Of a stretch of 64,000 nt of DNA, positions 24,743 to 34,065 are shown one piece after another (positions within the stretch are counted from its first letter, which is position 1; each line of letters opens with the position of its first letter). Position numbers and translations under genes: made by a program. A model generated the notes under the pieces. It was given only the letters and a program-made list of their open reading frames with translations. It did not search any database and had not been told where the DNA came from. The stretch comes from Aldehydirespirator sp965221215. GTDB taxonomy: Bacteria > Actinomycetota > Acidimicrobiia > Acidimicrobiales > Aldehydirespiratoraceae. The stretch lies in assembly GCA_965221215.1 (NCBI GenBank), contig OZ244872.1:1550001-1614000 (forward strand), written 5' to 3'.

Positions 24743-26431
24743 TCAGCCCTCGGTCTCTTCGAGGATCTCACCGAGGCGCACCACATCGTCCTCGGTGACG
24801 ACGCCGATGAAGTTGCCGGCACCGTCGGTCACGGCCAGAACCTCGACATCGGCCGCCTCCATCGCCACCACCGCGTCACGCACCGTCCACGACGGCGACC
24901 CGGCCGGCAGATCCGTCGTCATCATGGACTCGACGGTGGTGGTCTCCCATTCGTCGCGGCCCACCGACGAGAGCTGGGACAGCTGCGCCATGCCCAGGTA
25001 GGTGCTGCCCTCCACTACCGGCACCACCCGCTCGCGCCGGCCCAAGACATGCATGTACACGAACTCCGACACCGTGGCGTCGGGGGGCACCGTCAGCACG
25101 TCGGTGGCGAGGATCGAGCTGAGGGGCAGGGTGAAGCGCTGCTCGAGGTGGCCCAGCCGCATGGAAAGCTGATACTCGGTGACCGACGACGGGCCGCCCA
25201 CCACCTGGCTCACCGCCGCGGCCACCAGGGCGGGCACCACGAAGGCAGCCGCTCCGGTGGACTCGGCCACGAACATCACCGCCGCTATGGGGGCCCGATA
25301 CCCGGCGCCGAGGAAGGCGGCGAGGCCCAGCGTGGCGTACAGGCCGGTGGAGTTGGCGTCGAGGGCCACGCCGACGAACTGGCCCCCGATCACTCCGAGG
25401 GTGGCCAGCGGGATGAACAGGCCGCCTACCCCGTCGCCGAGCACGGTGGCCAGCGTGGCCGCGACCCTGATCCCGAACAGCAGGGCGATCAACCCCAGCG
25501 CCTCCTGCTGCACCACCCACTCCATGGCCCTGGTGCCCGGCCCGAGGCTGAGCACCTCGCCGAAGGCGGCGTCGGCCAGCAGCGCCAGCCCGGCCATGGC
25601 CACAGCCGAGGCCGCCGCCCGCTTGACCCAGGAGACGGTGTGGGTGGCGTGCTTGGCCCGGCGCACCAGCCAGGCGAAGGCGCGGCCCCCCAGCCCGGCC
25701 GCGATTCCCAGGATGAGCGCCCCCAGCAGGTCGCCGATCTGCACGTCGAGCACCGCGGCGGCGCCGTCGGCCCCGACGGGCCCCTCGCCGAGGAACGGCA
25801 CCACGGGGGTGCTGCCCACCAGGAACACGAACGTCACGTAGCTGGCAGCCGAGGCGATCAGCGAGGGCAGCAGCGCCTGGGGGGTCACGTCGTCTCGGTA
25901 GGGGGCCTCCAGGGCGAAGATCACGCCGGTGGCCGGAGTCTTGAACACCGCGGCCACTCCCGCGGCGGCCCCCGCGGTGAGCAGCAATCGGGCCTCGTCG
26001 CGCCGGAAGAAGCGCCCCAGGCGCTCGTGGACGAACAGGCCGATCGACGAGCCGGCGTACAGCGACGGGCCCTCCAGTCCCATGGCGCCACCGGAGCCGA
26101 TGGTGGCCACCCCCGCCAGCAGCTTGGCGGGCAGGAACCGGAACCCGATGGTGGGATGGCGCTCGTGGAACGCTCGGACGTACTCGTCGGAGGTGGAGCC
26201 CGACGTGCCGCCGCCCACGGTGCGCAGCACCAGCTTGGAGGCGACGATGCCGACCACGGGGGCCAGGGCCAGCACGGCCAGGGGCTGCTCCAAGACCCGC
26301 TCCAGCACGATGTGCAGCGCCAGCGTCTCGAAGGCGGCCACCACCAGCGCCACAATCACGCCGGTGGCCGCCGACGCGGCCAGCAGGCGCGGGTTGCGAG
26401 CCTGGCGCAGGGTTCTGGTCAGCGGTCGCAT
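24743..26431 (-). CDS. ClC-type chloride channel/transporter with CBS domains
   Basis: Membrane protein of 562 residues. The ClC core has many hydrophobic helices. The gating-glutamate motif GLEGPS is present (GSGGAMGLEGPSLYAG), while the first selectivity motif is GTSGS rather than the canonical GSGIP. A pair of CBS domains occupies about residues 435-560 (LTVPPDATVSEFVYMHVLG and SWTVRDAVVAMEAADVEVLA). Family members exchange chloride for protons or conduct chloride or fluoride; the altered first motif makes ion selectivity uncertain. Divergent from the small gene at 26463. Confidence 0.88.
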   Translation of the reverse strand: MRPLTRTLRQARNPRLLAASAATGVIVALVVAAFETLALHIVLERVLEQPLAVLALAPVVGIVASKLVLRTVGGGTSGSTSDEYVRAFHERHPTIGFRFLPAKLLAGVATIGSGGAMGLEGPSLYAGSSIGLFVHERLGRFFRRDEARLLLTAGAAAGVAAVFKTPATGVIFALEAPYRDDVTPQALLPSLIASAASYVTFVFLVGSTPVVPFLGEGPVGADGAAAVLDVQIGDLLGALILGIAAGLGGRAFAWLVRRAKHATHTVSWVKRAAASAVAMAGLALLADAAFGEVLSLGPGTRAMEWVVQQEALGLIALLFGIRVAATLATVLGDGVGGLFIPLATLGVIGGQFVGVALDANSTGLYATLGLAAFLGAGYRAPIAAVMFVAESTGAAAFVVPALVAAAVSQVVGGPSSVTEYQLSMRLGHLEQRFTLPLSSILATDVLTVPPDATVSEFVYMHVLGRRERVVPVVEGSTYLGMAQLSQLSSVGRDEWETTTVESMMTTDLPAGSPSWTVRDAVVAMEAADVEVLAVTDGAGNFIGVVTEDDVVRLGEILEETEG

Positions 26432-26462
26432 CCGCTACTTGTACCTGCCCGCGCCTGATCTT

Positions 26463-26678
26463 ATGGTGTCAGACATGATGGATGAGCGTCATGATATTTC
26501 AGAGCGGCTCTCGGCCATTGCCGAAGAGTTGGCGGATCTGGCTCTTGAGAGCTTGCGTGATTCGGTCGAGGCGGGGGCGACGAAGCCGTCGGAGGACGAG
26601 AAGCGCCTGGCTCGGGCCCGGCGAGCCGTCGAGAAGGCCGCGCATCTGCTTCGGTCCGATCTGTCACCGCCCGCGTGA
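26463..26678 (+). CDS. Small helical hypothetical protein (71 aa)
   Basis: Function not recognised. About 71 residues, predicted almost entirely helical, with an acidic N-terminal half (DISERLSAIAEELADLALES) and a basic second half (EKRLARARRAVEKAAHLL). No cysteine, signal or membrane segment. The start is uncertain: ATGs at 26463, 26475 and 26478 are in frame. It lies between the divergent ClC gene and the convergent transaldolase gene. Confidence 0.5.
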   Translation: MVSDMMDERHDISERLSAIAEELADLALESLRDSVEAGATKPSEDEKRLARARRAVEKAAHLLRSDLSPPA

Positions 26679-26799
26679 GCCGCAGACTACCGGGTGATGA
26701 GCGAACAGCTGCGCCATCCAACGGCCCGGTGCGCAAGATCGAGGGTCGAACAGGTGGCGTCGCCAGGCCCGAGACGAATCGCTATCGGCCGGGGCGTGA

Positions 26800-27897
26800 T
26801 CAGAGGCTGTCGGCCTTGTCGCTGAGAGCGACCAGCAACTCGTCGAAGCTCTTGGCGAAGGCGGCCACGCCCTCGTCCTCTAGCTGGGCGGCAACAGCTG
26901 CGAGGTCGACACCCACCGCCGCGATGCGCTCGAGCGCCTCGGCCGCCTCGTCGAGTCCCGACGCGAGGGTGGGCGCGGCCGTGCCGTGGTGCTCGAAGGC
27001 CTCCAGGGTGGCGTCGGGAAGGGTGTTCACCGTGTGGGGGCCGATCAGCTCGTCGACGTAGAGGGTGTCGGGGTAGGCCGGGTTCTTGGTCGACGTGCTG
27101 GCCCACAGCAGCCGCTGGGGCCGAGCCCCGCGAGCGGCCAGCGCCTGCCAGCGGGGCTCGGAGCAGAGCCTCAGGAAGTGCGAGTAGGCCACCTTGGCGT
27201 TGGCGACCGCCGCTGTGCCCCGAAGCTGCAGCGCCTCGTCGGATCCGATGGCCTCCAGGCGCCGGTCCACCTCGGTGTCGATCCTCGAGACAAAGAACGA
27301 CGCCACGCTGGACACGCCCGACAGGTCGCCGGTGTTGCGCTCGAGCCCCGACATGTAGGCGTCGGCCACCTCCAGGTAGCGCTCGACGCTGAAGATCAGG
27401 GTGACGTTGATGCTGTTGCCCTCGGCGATCATGTCGGCGATGGGGGCCAGACCCTCGGCTGTTCCGGGGATCTTCACGTAGAGGTTCGGCAGCGCCAGCT
27501 GCTCGTGGAGGCGCCGGGCGGCGGCGGCGGTGGCGGCCGAATCCCGGGCGAGGTCGGGGGCGACCTCCACCGACACGTAGCCGTCGAGGCCGTCGGACTG
27601 GTCGTAGACCGGTCGCAGGACCGAGGCCGCGGCGGCAATGTCGGAGGTCACCAGCCGCCAGTACGACGACTCGACATCGAGCCCGGCCGAGATGGCGTCG
27701 CGGAACTCGTCGTCGTAGTCGGCGGTGGCGGTGATGGCCTTCTGGAATATCGACGGGTTGGAGGTCAGGCCCCGCACGCCCTGCTCGACCCAGCGCCGCA
27801 GGTCGCCTCCGGTTATCCAGCCCCGGCGGATGTTGTCGAGCCAGGGACTCTGGCCGCAGCCCGAGTAGAGCTCGTGCAGTCTGGTGGTGTCAGTCAT
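26800..27897 (-). CDS. tal: Transaldolase
   Basis: Pentose-phosphate-pathway transaldolase of 365 residues that transfers a dihydroxyacetone unit between sugar phosphates. The actinobacterial/cyanobacterial TalB-like type is shown by TSNPSIFQKAI near the start, the Schiff-base lysine in LYVKIPGT, and the STKNPAY segment. The gene overlaps the transketolase gene by four bases, so the two enzymes of the non-oxidative branch are made together. Confidence 0.93.
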   Translation of the reverse strand: MTDTTRLHELYSGCGQSPWLDNIRRGWITGGDLRRWVEQGVRGLTSNPSIFQKAITATADYDDEFRDAISAGLDVESSYWRLVTSDIAAAASVLRPVYDQSDGLDGYVSVEVAPDLARDSAATAAAARRLHEQLALPNLYVKIPGTAEGLAPIADMIAEGNSINVTLIFSVERYLEVADAYMSGLERNTGDLSGVSSVASFFVSRIDTEVDRRLEAIGSDEALQLRGTAAVANAKVAYSHFLRLCSEPRWQALAARGARPQRLLWASTSTKNPAYPDTLYVDELIGPHTVNTLPDATLEAFEHHGTAAPTLASGLDEAAEALERIAAVGVDLAAVAAQLEDEGVAAFAKSFDELLVALSDKADSL

Positions 27898-29873
27898 CTC
27901 GAATCAGCGTCCCTTGGCGCTCGGCCTCTGAGCAGTACTTTGGCCCTGGCTGCGACGTTGGCGGCGGAGATTCCGAGCTTCTCCATCACCACCGCGCCGG
28001 GCGCCGAGGCCCCGAAGCGGTCGATGCCCACCGCCTCATCGGTCCAGCGCCGCCAGCCCATCGTTGCGCCCGCCTCCACCGCCAGCGACGGCAGGTCGGG
28101 TCGCAGCACCCGGTCCTGCTCGCAGCGGGGCTGCTCGGCGAACAGCTCCCACGACGGCAGCGACACCACCCGGGCGGCCACCCCCTCGGCAGCCAGGGCC
28201 TCGGCGGCGTCGCAGCACACCGCCACCTCGCTGCCGGTTGCCACCAGGGTCAAGGCGGGGTCGTCGGGCTCGCGCAGCGCGTAGCCGCCCGCTGCCACCG
28301 CCTCAGCCCTCGTCTCGGCCAGCACCGGCACGCCCTGTCGGGTGAGGATCAGCGCGGTCGGGCCCGGCGACTCCACCGCCACCCGCCAGGCGCCCACTGT
28401 CTCGGTGGCGTCGGCGGGCCGGATCACCCTCAGGTTGGGGATGGCCCGCAGCGAGGCCAGGTGCTCCACCGGCTGATGGGTGGGGCCGTCTTCGCCCACC
28501 CCCACCGAGTCGTGGCTCCACACGAAGATCACTTTGGCCTCCGACAGCGCGGCGAGGCGCACCGCGGGCCGCATGTAGTCGGCGAACACCAGGAACGTGC
28601 CCACCACCGGTATGGCGCCGCCGTGCAGGGCCATGCCGTTGGCGACAGCCCCCATGGCGTGCTCGCGCACGCCGAAGTAGATCTGGCGCCCTCCGGGGTC
28701 GTCGGCCGCGAACACGCCGGCATCGGCGATGGCCGTGCCGGTGTTGCCGGTGAGGTCGGCGCCGCCGCCGGTGAGTCCCGGCACCACCGATAGCAGCGCC
28801 TCCAGGGTGGTGCTGGAGGCCTGGCGGGTGGCGACCGACTGGCCCGGAGCCCACGACGGCAGCGAGTCCTCCCAGCCGGCGCGCCCCGAGGCGGCCAGGC
28901 AGGCCTCCAGAGCGCCGCGGTCGCCGTCGAAGGCGGCGGTGCGGGCCTCCCAGGCGAAGCGCTCGCTCTGGCCCGCGGTGCCGGCTTGGCGGTAGTGGTC
29001 GAGCACCTCGGCCGGGACGTGGAACGACTCGTCGGCGGGCAGCCCCATCAGTTCTTTGGTGGCTGCGATCTCCTCGTCGAAGATGGCGTAGCCGTGCGCG
29101 GCCGGGGTTCCCGACGCCTGCGGGGCTCCAGCCGCGATCACCGAGCGCAGAATCACCAGCGACGGGCGGTCCTCGACTTCGGCCGCGGCCCGCAGCCCGG
29201 CCTCCAGCGCGTCGAAATCCTCGGCCGCCTCGCCCAGCTCGACGACATGCCAGCCGTAGGCCCGGAACCGCCCGGCGGCGTCGTCGGAGAGGGCGAGGTC
29301 GGTGCCGCCGTCGATAGTGACCAGGTTGTCGTCGTAGACCACCGTCAGCCGGCCCAGGCCCAGGTGTCCGGCCAGGGAGGCCGCTTCGTGGCTGATCCCC
29401 TCCGACAGGTCACCGTCGCCCGCGATCACGAAGGTCCGGTGGTCGCAGATCTCGGCGCCGAAGCGGGCCCGCAGCTGGCTCTCGGCGATGGCCATTCCCA
29501 CTGCGTTGGCGATGCCCTGCCCCAGCGGGCCGGTGGTCACCTCCACCCCCGGCGTGCAGCCCACCTCGGGATGACCGGGCGTGGGCGACCCCCACTGCCG
29601 GAAGTTCTGCAGGTCGCCGAGGGTGAGGCCGTGCCCGGTGAGGTAGAGCATGGCGTACTGCAGGATCGAGGCGTGGCCGGCCGACAGCACGAACCGGTCC
29701 CGGTCGGGCCAGTCGGGCCGCTCGGCGTCGTAGCGCATGATCCGGGTCCACAGCACATGGGCCAGCGGGGCCAAAGCCATGGCCGTGCCCTGATGGCCCG
29801 AGCGGGCCGCGTGGGGCGCGTCCATGGCCAGCGCCTTGATGACGTTGATTCCGAGCCTCTCGATGGAAGTCAC
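27894..29873 (-). CDS. tkt: Transketolase
   Basis: Thiamine-diphosphate enzyme of 659 residues. The ThDP motif begins with GDGDLSEGISHEAA and ends near YDDN; the pyrimidine-binding domain shows GVREHAMGAVANG and the C-terminal domain follows from about residue 520. Length and motif order are normal. It is the first gene of a two-gene unit with transaldolase and ends four bases inside it. Confidence 0.95.
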   Translation of the reverse strand: MTSIERLGINVIKALAMDAPHAARSGHQGTAMALAPLAHVLWTRIMRYDAERPDWPDRDRFVLSAGHASILQYAMLYLTGHGLTLGDLQNFRQWGSPTPGHPEVGCTPGVEVTTGPLGQGIANAVGMAIAESQLRARFGAEICDHRTFVIAGDGDLSEGISHEAASLAGHLGLGRLTVVYDDNLVTIDGGTDLALSDDAAGRFRAYGWHVVELGEAAEDFDALEAGLRAAAEVEDRPSLVILRSVIAAGAPQASGTPAAHGYAIFDEEIAATKELMGLPADESFHVPAEVLDHYRQAGTAGQSERFAWEARTAAFDGDRGALEACLAASGRAGWEDSLPSWAPGQSVATRQASSTTLEALLSVVPGLTGGGADLTGNTGTAIADAGVFAADDPGGRQIYFGVREHAMGAVANGMALHGGAIPVVGTFLVFADYMRPAVRLAALSEAKVIFVWSHDSVGVGEDGPTHQPVEHLASLRAIPNLRVIRPADATETVGAWRVAVESPGPTALILTRQGVPVLAETRAEAVAAGGYALREPDDPALTLVATGSEVAVCCDAAEALAAEGVAARVVSLPSWELFAEQPRCEQDRVLRPDLPSLAVEAGATMGWRRWTDEAVGIDRFGASAPGAVVMEKLGISAANVAARAKVLLRGRAPRDADSR

Positions 29874-29969
29874 CGGCCCTCCGTCCGCTGGCTGGCTAGC
29901 GCTGCGCGCACCCGCGGCTCACCATAGAACACGCCACCGACGCGAGGGGGGAGCGGCCCCGCCCTGCTG

Positions 29970-30356
29970 TCAGTCCGTGGGCGGCAGCAGGGTGTAGGGG
30001 ACCACCGTCACCGGTCCATCGTCGATGCGGGCCCGGGCCTCGACGGTGCCGTAGTCGGTGAACTCGAGCTCGGCGCGGACCAGCCGGTAGTTGAACTTGC
30101 CCAGCTCCACCTGCAGTGGCTGCACGTTGCGGGCTATCTGCTCGTCGCCCCGGAAGTAGGCGACCTCAAGCGCCCCGACGCCCGACTCGCCCGGCGCGCC
30201 GCGAACGATCACCACCAGGTGGGGCGCCCACACCAACGGAACCTCCGACGGCGCGGCGGCCGAGAACTGCACTCCGGTCAGGTCGATGCGGGTGGAGGGT
30301 CCCGGCACCTGGCGGAGCTGGATGTCGTCGATGAACAGGGCAGCCACGATGTCCAT
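29970..30356 (-). CDS. Hypothetical beta-rich protein (128 aa)
   Basis: Function not recognised. A 128-residue soluble protein starting MDIVAALFIDDIQLRQVPG, with alternating hydrophobic strands throughout (VPLVWAPHLVVIVRG, LEVAYFRGDEQIARN, FNYRLVRAELEFTDYGTVEA). The pattern suggests a small all-beta sandwich. The start at 30356 is chosen because the longer frame overlaps the divergent peptidase gene. It is divergently oriented to the PBP4-type gene and shares its promoter region. Confidence 0.55.
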   Translation of the reverse strand: MDIVAALFIDDIQLRQVPGPSTRIDLTGVQFSAAAPSEVPLVWAPHLVVIVRGAPGESGVGALEVAYFRGDEQIARNVQPLQVELGKFNYRLVRAELEFTDYGTVEARARIDDGPVTVVPYTLLPPTD

Positions 30357-30427
30357 GGCCGCGACGCTACCGAAGCCGGATGCCGACCACGCGCTCTTGT
30401 CCCATCGCCGCGGGCGGGCGGCGTACC

Positions 30428-32005
30428 ATGGCATGGATGCGCCGGATCCTGGTCTCGATCGTGCTGGCCGCGCTGGCCACCACTGCGGTCGGCTCGTATG
30501 TCCAGGCGCGGCGCCTCAATGCCGACTCCGATCCGGGCTGGGTCGTCGACGCCGGTCCTCCCCAGATGGTGGTGGACACGCCCCTGCTGAGCGTGCGCCG
30601 GACGCCGTCGTGGCTGTCGGGCCCGGTCACCGAGGCCCGCCTCTTCGAGCGGCTCTCCGATGTGGCCGCGCTCCCCAGCGCCCCGCCGCAGACCTGCCTG
30701 GCCGCCTACCGCAACGGCGAGCCCGTCCTGCGCGAGCAGGCCGACGCGCCGCTCGTGCCGTCCTCGCTGATGAAGATCGTCACCGCGGCCGTGATCCTCG
30801 AGACCGCCGGCCCCGAGGCGACGTTCAGCACCGAGGTCTTCGTGCGCTCCGCGGATGTGACCGCGGCCTCCGACGGCGTGCTCACCGGCGACGTCTTCCT
30901 GGTGGGACGGGGCGACCCGGTCCTGTCGACGCTCTCCTATATCCGGCGCTTCGGTGAGCCCATGGCCCACACCGACTTCACCGATCTGGCGGTGCAGGCC
31001 GCGGCGAGCCTGCGCGATCGGGGCATCACCCGAGTCGAGGGCCGAGTCCTGGCCGACGAGTCGCGGTTCCCGGAAGCGGAGCGGGACTACTCCGGCCAGA
31101 TCGTCCAGCCCGGCAACCAGCCCATCTGGAAGCAGTCCTACGTCAACAGCAACCAGGTCGGACCCCTGTCGGCGCTGCTGCTCAACGACGGATACGTGTC
31201 GTTCCCGGAATCGGCGGACTACGCCAGCCGGCGTCAGAACGTGCGGGCCTCCGATCCCGCCCTCCACGCGGCCGAGGTGCTCGACGGGCTGATCGAGTCC
31301 CGCGGCATCGCCGTGTCGGCGCCGGCCGACAAGGGCACCGCCCCGCCGCGCTCCGAGCTGTTCTCGCTGGGGGTTGTCGAGTCGCCGCCGATGTCGGAGA
31401 TCGTGGCCCGGATGCTGCGCCACTCCGACAACACCACCGCCGAGATGCTCCTCAAAGACATCGGCCGGCGCTTCTCGGGCTCAGCCCGCGCCGACGCGGT
31501 GACCGACGTCGCCGATGTGCTGCAGCGGCTGCTCGGCGTGCCGACCGCGGGGATCGTCATCGCCGACGGATCGGGGCTTTCGCTGCACAACCGCCTGACC
31601 TGCGACCTGATCGCCGGGCTGCTGCTGCGAGCCGGCCCCGACTCGCCGCTGGTGACGGGTCTGGCCGTGGTGGGCGAGAGCGGCACGCTGCGGGACTGCG
31701 ACGCAGAGCCGCAACCCGCCGCCGAGACGGTGTGGGCCAAGAGCGGCACCCTCAACGACGTGTCGGCCATCGCCGGGGTGACCGTGGCCCGCAACGGCGA
31801 CGTGCTGACCTTCGCTTTGATCTCCAACCGCGAGGGCCTGATCTTCGATCTCGGCTTCTGCAACGACCTGCAGCGGGGCCTGATCTCGGCCGCGGCGGGC
31901 CATCCCTACGGCCCGTCATCGGCCGACGCCGCGCTCCACCCCGCGCCGGCGAGGGCGCCGGTGGCCGACCTCGACCCAGAGTCGGACTCCGACGAAGGCC
32001 AATAG
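30428..32005 (+). CDS. dacB: D-alanyl-D-alanine carboxypeptidase/endopeptidase (PBP4, peptidase S13)
   Basis: Cell-wall enzyme that trims peptidoglycan stem peptides. An N-terminal membrane anchor or signal covers about residues 5-25. The three penicillin-binding motifs are present: S113-LM-K116 (PSSLMKIV), SDN (RHSDNTTAEM) and KSGT. Length (525 residues) and the insertion between the first two motifs fit the S13 family. The start is ambiguous between ATG 30428 and ATG 30437. The C-terminus ends in a short acidic tail. Confidence 0.88.
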   Translation: MAWMRRILVSIVLAALATTAVGSYVQARRLNADSDPGWVVDAGPPQMVVDTPLLSVRRTPSWLSGPVTEARLFERLSDVAALPSAPPQTCLAAYRNGEPVLREQADAPLVPSSLMKIVTAAVILETAGPEATFSTEVFVRSADVTAASDGVLTGDVFLVGRGDPVLSTLSYIRRFGEPMAHTDFTDLAVQAAASLRDRGITRVEGRVLADESRFPEAERDYSGQIVQPGNQPIWKQSYVNSNQVGPLSALLLNDGYVSFPESADYASRRQNVRASDPALHAAEVLDGLIESRGIAVSAPADKGTAPPRSELFSLGVVESPPMSEIVARMLRHSDNTTAEMLLKDIGRRFSGSARADAVTDVADVLQRLLGVPTAGIVIADGSGLSLHNRLTCDLIAGLLLRAGPDSPLVTGLAVVGESGTLRDCDAEPQPAAETVWAKSGTLNDVSAIAGVTVARNGDVLTFALISNREGLIFDLGFCNDLQRGLISAAAGHPYGPSSADAALHPAPARAPVADLDPESDSDEGQ

Positions 32006-32056
32006 GCAAGAGCAGAGCGGCCATAGGCAGGTGCGGAGCAACCGGCAGCAGGCACC

Positions 32057-32158
32057 GAACAGCCAAAGCAGACGGGATGCGGCCACCGTATGGCCCACCC
32101 TCGGCTCGAACTCCATCCCGATGGCGCGGAACAGCCAGAGCAGACGGGATGCGGCCAC
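32057..32158. repeat. 30-bp direct repeat upstream of secG
   Basis: A 30-base unit beginning GAACAGCC and ending GATGCGGCCAC occurs at 32057-32086 and 32129-32158 with one mismatch, 72 bases apart, in the 175-base gap before secG. Similar AGCGGCC/GAGCA fragments precede it. Purpose unknown. Confidence 0.75.
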
Positions 32159-32180
32159 ATCGCTGGTAGTCTCGCAGGCC

Positions 32181-32405
32181 GTGATCTGGTTCGTCGCTCC
32201 GCTGCATGTGTTGTCCGCGCTGGTGCTGGTGTTCCTGGTGCTGCTGCACAGCGGCAAGGGCGGCGGCCTGTCGGACATGTTCGGCGGCGGGTTGGGCGCG
32301 CAAGCGGCCGGGTCGACCGTGGTGGAGCGCAACCTCGACCGGATCACCATCGTCGCCGCGCTGATCTTCGCCTTCGCGTCGATCTCCTACGCTCTGATCA
32401 TCTGA
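32181..32405 (+). CDS. secG: Protein translocase subunit SecG
   Basis: Small inner-membrane subunit of the SecYEG translocon, 74 residues, with two hydrophobic helices (about 3-22 and 52-72) and the conserved connecting loop HSGKGGGLSDMFGGG. I place the start at GTG 32181, which gives the standard SecG length; the longer frame is an intergenic artefact. The neighbouring tal/tkt and pyruvate kinase genes fit the glycolytic surroundings where secG commonly sits. Confidence 0.9.
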   Translation: MIWFVAPLHVLSALVLVFLVLLHSGKGGGLSDMFGGGLGAQAAGSTVVERNLDRITIVAALIFAFASISYALII

Positions 32406-32469
32406 CACCAGCGCACCAGTTCTCGTACTCGCTCTAGGATCGGGGGCTGCGGCCGAAGAAGGAGCGCGC

Positions 32470-32811
32470 ATGGAAGCTGGCGACGTCCCCGAGATCGATA
32501 TCGACGAACTGGAGCGGCGTCGCGCCGGCGGCGCGGCCGTGTTCGATGTGCGCGAGCCCGACGAACACGAGGAGGTCCGGATACCCGGTGCGGTGCTGGT
32601 GCCTCTGGCGTCGGTGCCCGACGCGGTCGAGGAGTTCCGGGCGGCGTCGCAGCACCGCGAAGTGTGCGTGGTGTGCGCCATGGGAGGCCGCAGCGCCCAG
32701 GCCGTCGGGTTCCTGCTCTCCCAAGGGATCGACGCGGTGAACGTCGCCGGCGGCACCAACGGCTGGCACCAGTCGGGCAGGCCAGTGGAGTCGGGTCCCG
32801 CACCCACCTGA
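32470..32811 (+). CDS. Single-domain rhodanese-like protein
   Basis: Rhodanese-fold sulfurtransferase of 113 residues. The active-site loop is CAMGGRS, with the catalytic cysteine near residue 73, and the domain boundaries FDVREPDEHEEVRIPGA and NVAGGTNGWHQSG are classical. It probably handles persulfide sulfur in the cytoplasm. RNase D follows after eight bases, so the two are likely co-transcribed. Confidence 0.9.
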   Translation: MEAGDVPEIDIDELERRRAGGAAVFDVREPDEHEEVRIPGAVLVPLASVPDAVEEFRAASQHREVCVVCAMGGRSAQAVGFLLSQGIDAVNVAGGTNGWHQSGRPVESGPAPT

Positions 32812-32819
32812 ATAATCCT

Positions 32820-34025
32820 GTGGCGCGGCGTCGAAGCACCCGGAGCGTCCGGGGTCCGCGGCCCGTCTATCGCTGTGTCGATTCTGCCGCCGGGCTGCGC
32901 AAGGTGGTGGACGCTCTCGTCGCCGAGTCCCGCTATGCGCTCGACACCGAGTTCCACCGGGAGCGCACCTATCGGCCCCAGGCCGCGCTGATCCAGATCG
33001 CCTGGCCGGGCGATCTGGTGCTGATCGACCCTCTGGCGGTGGACGTGACGCCGCTGGCCGAGGTGTTCGACGCGGGCGGGCTGATGGTCGCCCATGCGGC
33101 GGGCCAGGATCTGGAGGTCCTCGACTGCTGCTGCGGCCAGTCGCCCAAGCGGATCTTCGACACTCAGATCGCGGCCGGATTCCTCGGTCTCGGCACGCCC
33201 GCGCTGGCGACGCTCTATGAGAGCGAGATCGGCTGGAAGCCCCCGAAGGGCGACCGGCTCACCGACTGGCTGGTGCGCCCGCTCAAGGCCTCGCAGCTCG
33301 ACTACGCGGCCGGCGACGTGATGCACCTGCTGGAGATCCACGACCGGCTCTCGTCCCGCCTAAAGACCGAAGGCCGTCTGGGGTGGGCCGAGGCCGAGTT
33401 CGAGCTGCTGTTGGAGCGCAACCGCCAGCGGCAGCAGCCCGAGGACGCCTGGACCCGGATCAAGGAGGCCCGGCATCTGCGGCGCCGCGACCTGCCGGTG
33501 ACCCGGTCGGTGGCGATGTGGCGCGAGCAGCGGGCGGCCAGGATCAACCAGCCGGTGCGCCATGTGCTGTCGGACGTGGCTGTGGTGTCGATCTCGCAGG
33601 CCGCGCCCCGCACCGCCGATGAGTTGGCCGCGGTGCGCGGCGTCGGCAACGGTGTGGCCCGCGGCAAGCTGGGACCGGCCATCCTCAAGGCCGTCGCCGA
33701 CGGGCTCGCCTCAGACTGGCGGCCTCCCCCGAAGCGGGCGGCGCGCTCCGATGCCATCGACCGCCTTCGCCCGGCGGTGGGGCTGGTGACCTCATGGGTG
33801 GGCCAGCTCGCCCGCGAGCGCAAGATCGAGCCGTCGCTGCTGGCCACCCGGTCCGACATCGAGGCCCTGATCCGCGGCGACCCGGATGCCCGTCTGGCCC
33901 AGGGCTGGCGGGCGGAGATGGTGGGCGAGCCGCTGCGCCGCCTGGTGGCAGGCCAGGCCGCCCTGGCCTTCGACAAGGATCAGCTCGTCCTCGAAGAACG
34001 CAGCAACCGCACAGTAGGGCACTAG
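32820..34025 (+). CDS. rnd: Ribonuclease D
   Basis: 3'-5' exoribonuclease of 401 residues involved in tRNA and small-RNA maturation. The DEDD catalytic residues are seen in LDTEFHRERTY, VAHAAGQDLEVL and LDYAAGDVMHL, and the HRDC domain lies at about residues 220-300. I start at GTG 32820, eight bases after the rhodanese stop, because the longer frame runs through that gene. The C-terminal third (after about 300) is a second helical HRDC-like region typical of actinobacterial RNase D. Confidence 0.9.
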   Translation: MARRRSTRSVRGPRPVYRCVDSAAGLRKVVDALVAESRYALDTEFHRERTYRPQAALIQIAWPGDLVLIDPLAVDVTPLAEVFDAGGLMVAHAAGQDLEVLDCCCGQSPKRIFDTQIAAGFLGLGTPALATLYESEIGWKPPKGDRLTDWLVRPLKASQLDYAAGDVMHLLEIHDRLSSRLKTEGRLGWAEAEFELLLERNRQRQQPEDAWTRIKEARHLRRRDLPVTRSVAMWREQRAARINQPVRHVLSDVAVVSISQAAPRTADELAAVRGVGNGVARGKLGPAILKAVADGLASDWRPPPKRAARSDAIDRLRPAVGLVTSWVGQLARERKIEPSLLATRSDIEALIRGDPDARLAQGWRAEMVGEPLRRLVAGQAALAFDKDQLVLEERSNRTVGH

Positions 34026-34065
34026 AGGCCGCGGTCCCCGCAGAGCTTGTGGGGCAGCCTCGCAA